Positions 62,696 through 64,000 of a stretch of 64,000 nt of DNA are shown here, piece after piece. The notes under the pieces were generated by a model. The model searched no databases and was not told the DNA's origin. It saw nothing but the letters and a program-made list of their open reading frames with translations. This DNA comes from PFJX01 sp040751755 (GTDB taxonomy: Bacteria; Pseudomonadota; Gammaproteobacteria; Burkholderiales; Thiobacillaceae). Within the stretch, counting starts at the first letter, position 1. Each line of letters starts with the position of its first letter. The stretch spans positions 27,113 to 91,112 of the forward strand of contig JBFMHC010000015.1 in the NCBI GenBank assembly GCA_040751755.1. Reading direction: 5' to 3'. Made by a program: the position numbers and the translations under genes.

Positions 62696-63202
62696 ATGCG
62701 CATCCGCCGCCACGCTGTCCGCGAGCTGGACAAGATCGACCGCCAGATCCTCGCCACCCTCCAGGACGATGCGCGCATCCCCATCACCGACCTGGCCGAG
62801 CGGGTCGGGCTCTCGGTCACGCCCTGCAATGAACGCGTGAAACGCCTGGAGAAGGAGCGGGTCATCCTCGGCTACCACGCCCGCCTCAACCCGCACATGC
62901 TGGAGTTGTCGCTGCTGGTGTTCGTGGAGATCAAGCTGGCAGCGAAGTCCGGCGCCATCTTCGAGAAGTTCAAGCGCGAGGTGGTCAAGCTGCCCAGCGT
63001 GCTGGAATGCCACCTGGTCTCCGGTGACTTCGACTACCTGGTGAAGGCGCGCATCCCCAAGATGTCCGACTACCGCACCCTGCTCGGCGACATCCTGCTC
63101 ACCCTGCCCGGCGCGCAAGAGTCGCGCAGCTACATCGTCATGGAAGAGGTGAAGGAGACCCTGGACCTGCCGCTGCTGAAGGAGGGCAAAGAGCGCGCAT
63201 AG
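62696..63202 (+). CDS. Lrp/AsnC family transcriptional regulator
   Basis: 168 residues from ATG 62696 (GGAG 8 bp upstream); the longer open frame upstream is in the AT-rich promoter. N-terminal AsnC winged helix (LDKIDRQILATLQDDARIPITDLAERVGLSVTPCNERVKRLE, about 11-52, outline) and C-terminal RAM ligand-binding domain (LVSGDFDYLVKARIPKMSDY, about 107-126). It is divergent from dadA, in the same arrangement as DadR/Lrp controlling dadAX. It therefore probably activates the dadA operon in response to alanine. Confidence 0.93.
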   Translation: MRIRRHAVRELDKIDRQILATLQDDARIPITDLAERVGLSVTPCNERVKRLEKERVILGYHARLNPHMLELSLLVFVEIKLAAKSGAIFEKFKREVVKLPSVLECHLVSGDFDYLVKARIPKMSDYRTLLGDILLTLPGAQESRSYIVMEEVKETLDLPLLKEGKERA

Positions 63203-63462
63203 CCGCCCCCCTGCTCCCGGAATGCCCATCTATCCAAAGTTATATTGAGTTGCACTACCAAGGCTGTAATGCTTCGTGCGGATACTGACTCACCACATAC
63301 TTAGGGCGGTTGCCGCCCAGAATTGATATACGACAGGCCCCTGGATGTTCTTGGTGTTATTGGACACGGTGGCCCATATAAAACAGGAGGTTAGGGAATG
63401 TCACCAGATTATCAGACATGTCGGATAACACTTTTACGCCGACATTTGTCGCCTACATCACG
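63203..63462 (+). other. Gene-free region with palindromes ahead of the integron cassette
   Basis: 260 bp without a gene. Seen: GGGCGG-TTG-CCGCCC (63304-63318), a GTTAGGG core-like site (63390-63396), a 20-bp imperfect palindrome TTATCAGACATGTCGGATAA (63409-63428) and a second one, CGACATTTGTCG (63440-63451 approximately). It ends at G|TTAGAGG (63462|63463), the left junction of the cassette. It may be an attI-like or former attC region. No integrase gene is present. Confidence 0.45.
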
Positions 63463-63869
63463 TTAGAGGAATGCTCATGGAGACAATCCAATTCCTGGTT
63501 CAAGGTTCTGCTGAAGAACCATACGAGGTCACATTCCAGAAAGATGGAAATAACCTTTCCGCTTTTTGCACATGCGCTGCTGGTCAAAATGGGCAGTATT
63601 GCAAACACCGTTTCCAGATCTTGGAGGGCAACACAGAGGGTATCGTCAGCGGTAACAGCGAACAGGTTCCAACCATAGTAGCTTGGCTCCCCGGTACTGA
63701 TGTAGCCGAAGCTATGGCCGCACTCGCGGAGGCTGAGCGCGAGTTTGACCGGGCCAAAAAGGTCGTTACGAATGCAAAGAAAAATCTGGCTTCGGCCATG
63801 CGTTCCTGATCCTCTAACCCTTCGGTCAAGCGGGACGCGCCGCAAGCGGCGCGCCCCTTACCTCAAACG
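63463..63869 (+). mobile_element. Integron gene cassette (407 bp)
   Basis: The left junction is G|TTAGAGG (63462|63463) and the right junction G|TTAGGG (63869|63870), both matching the G|TTRRRY integron crossover. The cassette has one forward gene and an attC site. The left attC box CCTCTAAC (63811-63818) is the exact reverse complement of GTTAGAGG formed at the circular junction, which is the pairing expected for a single genuine cassette. Base composition is clearly less GC-rich than the chromosome around it. Confidence 0.88.
63477..63809 (+). CDS. Cassette-encoded small protein with SWIM-like CxC...CxH zinc motif
   Basis: 110 residues from ATG 63477, chosen because AGAGGA lies 6-7 bp upstream; the ATG at 63471 is too close to that site. 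The N-terminal half has FCTCAAGQNGQYCKHRF (about 31-47), a CxC-x8-CxH arrangement like SWIM zinc fingers, which bind nucleic acid or protein. The C-terminal half (about 75-108) is an Ala/Glu/Lys-rich helix that may be a coiled coil (AEAEREFDRAKKVVTNAKK). Only 1 bp separates its stop from the attC, as in normal cassettes. Function unknown. Confidence 0.82.
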   Translation: METIQFLVQGSAEEPYEVTFQKDGNNLSAFCTCAAGQNGQYCKHRFQILEGNTEGIVSGNSEQVPTIVAWLPGTDVAEAMAALAEAEREFDRAKKVVTNAKKNLASAMRS

Positions 63870-63875
63870 TTAGGG
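63811..63875 (+). other. attC recombination site
   Basis: Left box CCTCTAAC (63811-63818), inner L'' GTCAAGCGGGAC (about 63825-63836), central perfect stem CGCGCCGC (63836-63843)-AA-GCGGCGCG (63846-63853), inner L' CCCCTTACCTC (about 63854-63864), right box GTTAGGG (63869-63875). Layout, spacing and the CAAGCGGGAC/CCCCTTAC inner words are those of chromosomal-integron attC sites. It marks the 3' end of the cassette and the junction with the next element. Confidence 0.93.
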
Positions 63876-64000
63876 AACCTCTGCACTACCCCGCCCACTC
63901 GTTCGTGGCGACGAGTTCAGGGTCAATATCGTTTCGTAGGATGGGATCGAAACAGATGCTGAACGGTTCTTGGGCTCCAGCAAGCCCCTTCGTGGGCCCT
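63876..64000 (-). other. Start of the next cassette or element; possible partial minus-strand reading frame
   Basis: After the attC the sequence begins GGGAACCTCTGCACTACCCC. On the minus strand one frame is open from the right edge to a TAG at 63886-63888, about 37 codons ending in PELVATNEWAG. A second minus frame is also open, so coding is not proven. It may be a further cassette, a reverse-oriented cassette gene, or an insertion-sequence end. Nothing stronger can be said from 125 bp. Confidence 0.3.

Noticed and set aside
63304..63318. GGGCGG-TTG-CCGCCC as the terminator of the Lrp gene
   Set aside because: The 6-bp stem has no T-run after it, so it is not counted as an intrinsic terminator.
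63876..64000. An insertion-sequence end (GGGAACCTCTGCAC) at the right edge
   Set aside because: The start looks like an IS terminal repeat, but it also coincides exactly with an attC crossover. Without the other end or a transposase, the cassette reading is simpler.

Overview
The window is about 64 kb of GC-rich chromosomal DNA (roughly two-thirds G+C by eye) from a proteobacterium. It is probably a betaproteobacterium: it carries DUF2863 and DUF3138 family proteins, which I associate with that class, a groESL operon with both a sigma-32-like promoter and a CIRCE operator, and a nagZ/uvrC/pgsA/tRNA-Gly/tRNA-Cys layout. This placement comes from gene content read by eye, not from a search. There is no CRISPR array, rRNA operon or prophage. 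The only clear mobile element is an integron gene cassette at the right end.

Region 1 (1-14.1 kb), translocation and tRNA modification. A partial DedA gene and a secreted beta-propeller protein precede yajC-secD-secF, tgt and queA, all on the minus strand. In many proteobacteria queA-tgt-yajC-secD-secF is one operon. Here it is broken by genes mostly on the plus strand: a MASE1-like histidine kinase/FixJ-type regulator pair, a MarR regulator, a small MscS-like membrane protein, a Kef-type antiporter behind a structured leader, a DUF192 protein and a minus-strand RhlE-type DEAD-box helicase. tgt carries a dispersed GC-rich repeat inserted in frame.

Region 2 (14.1-27.5 kb), housekeeping. tRNA-Leu(CAA), an EI24/CysZ-like protein, acpS, nagZ, a CDF metal exporter, DUF2863, a family-5-like uracil-DNA glycosylase (also with an in-frame repeat insertion), a 4-OT tautomerase, uvrC and pgsA form a tightly packed plus-strand run. 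It is followed by tRNA-Gly(GCC), tRNA-Cys(GCA), groES-groEL, argS, a SPOR-domain protein, an unusual DsbA (active site CPHY instead of CPHC) and tRNA-Leu(UAA).

Region 3 (27.5-63.2 kb), amine catabolism. An XRE-cupin regulator lies divergent to a beta-alanine:pyruvate transaminase and MmsA. The minus-strand block then encodes an SMR exporter, two glutamine-synthetase-like ligases, GabT, PuuC, GabD, a DUF3138 outer-membrane protein, the PotFGHI putrescine ABC transporter, SpuC, PuuA and PuuD. A MocR regulator, a PAS-GGDEF protein, PuuB, SpeB and an orphan class-III aminotransferase follow. Together these can import putrescine or make it from agmatine, gamma-glutamylate it, oxidise it to gamma-glutamyl-GABA, release GABA and deliver succinate to the TCA cycle. 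The pyruvate-linked transaminases should generate alanine. An alanine racemase/DadA/RidA/cupin/MFS operon with a divergent Lrp regulator could return it to pyruvate. A large heme-c/PAS/GGDEF/EAL protein sits between the two blocks.

Region 4 (63.2-64 kb), integron edge. A 407-bp gene cassette encodes a small CxC...CxH (SWIM-like) protein and ends in a canonical attC site. The cassette's first bases are exactly complementary to the left box of its own attC, which confirms its boundaries. No integrase gene is visible in the window.
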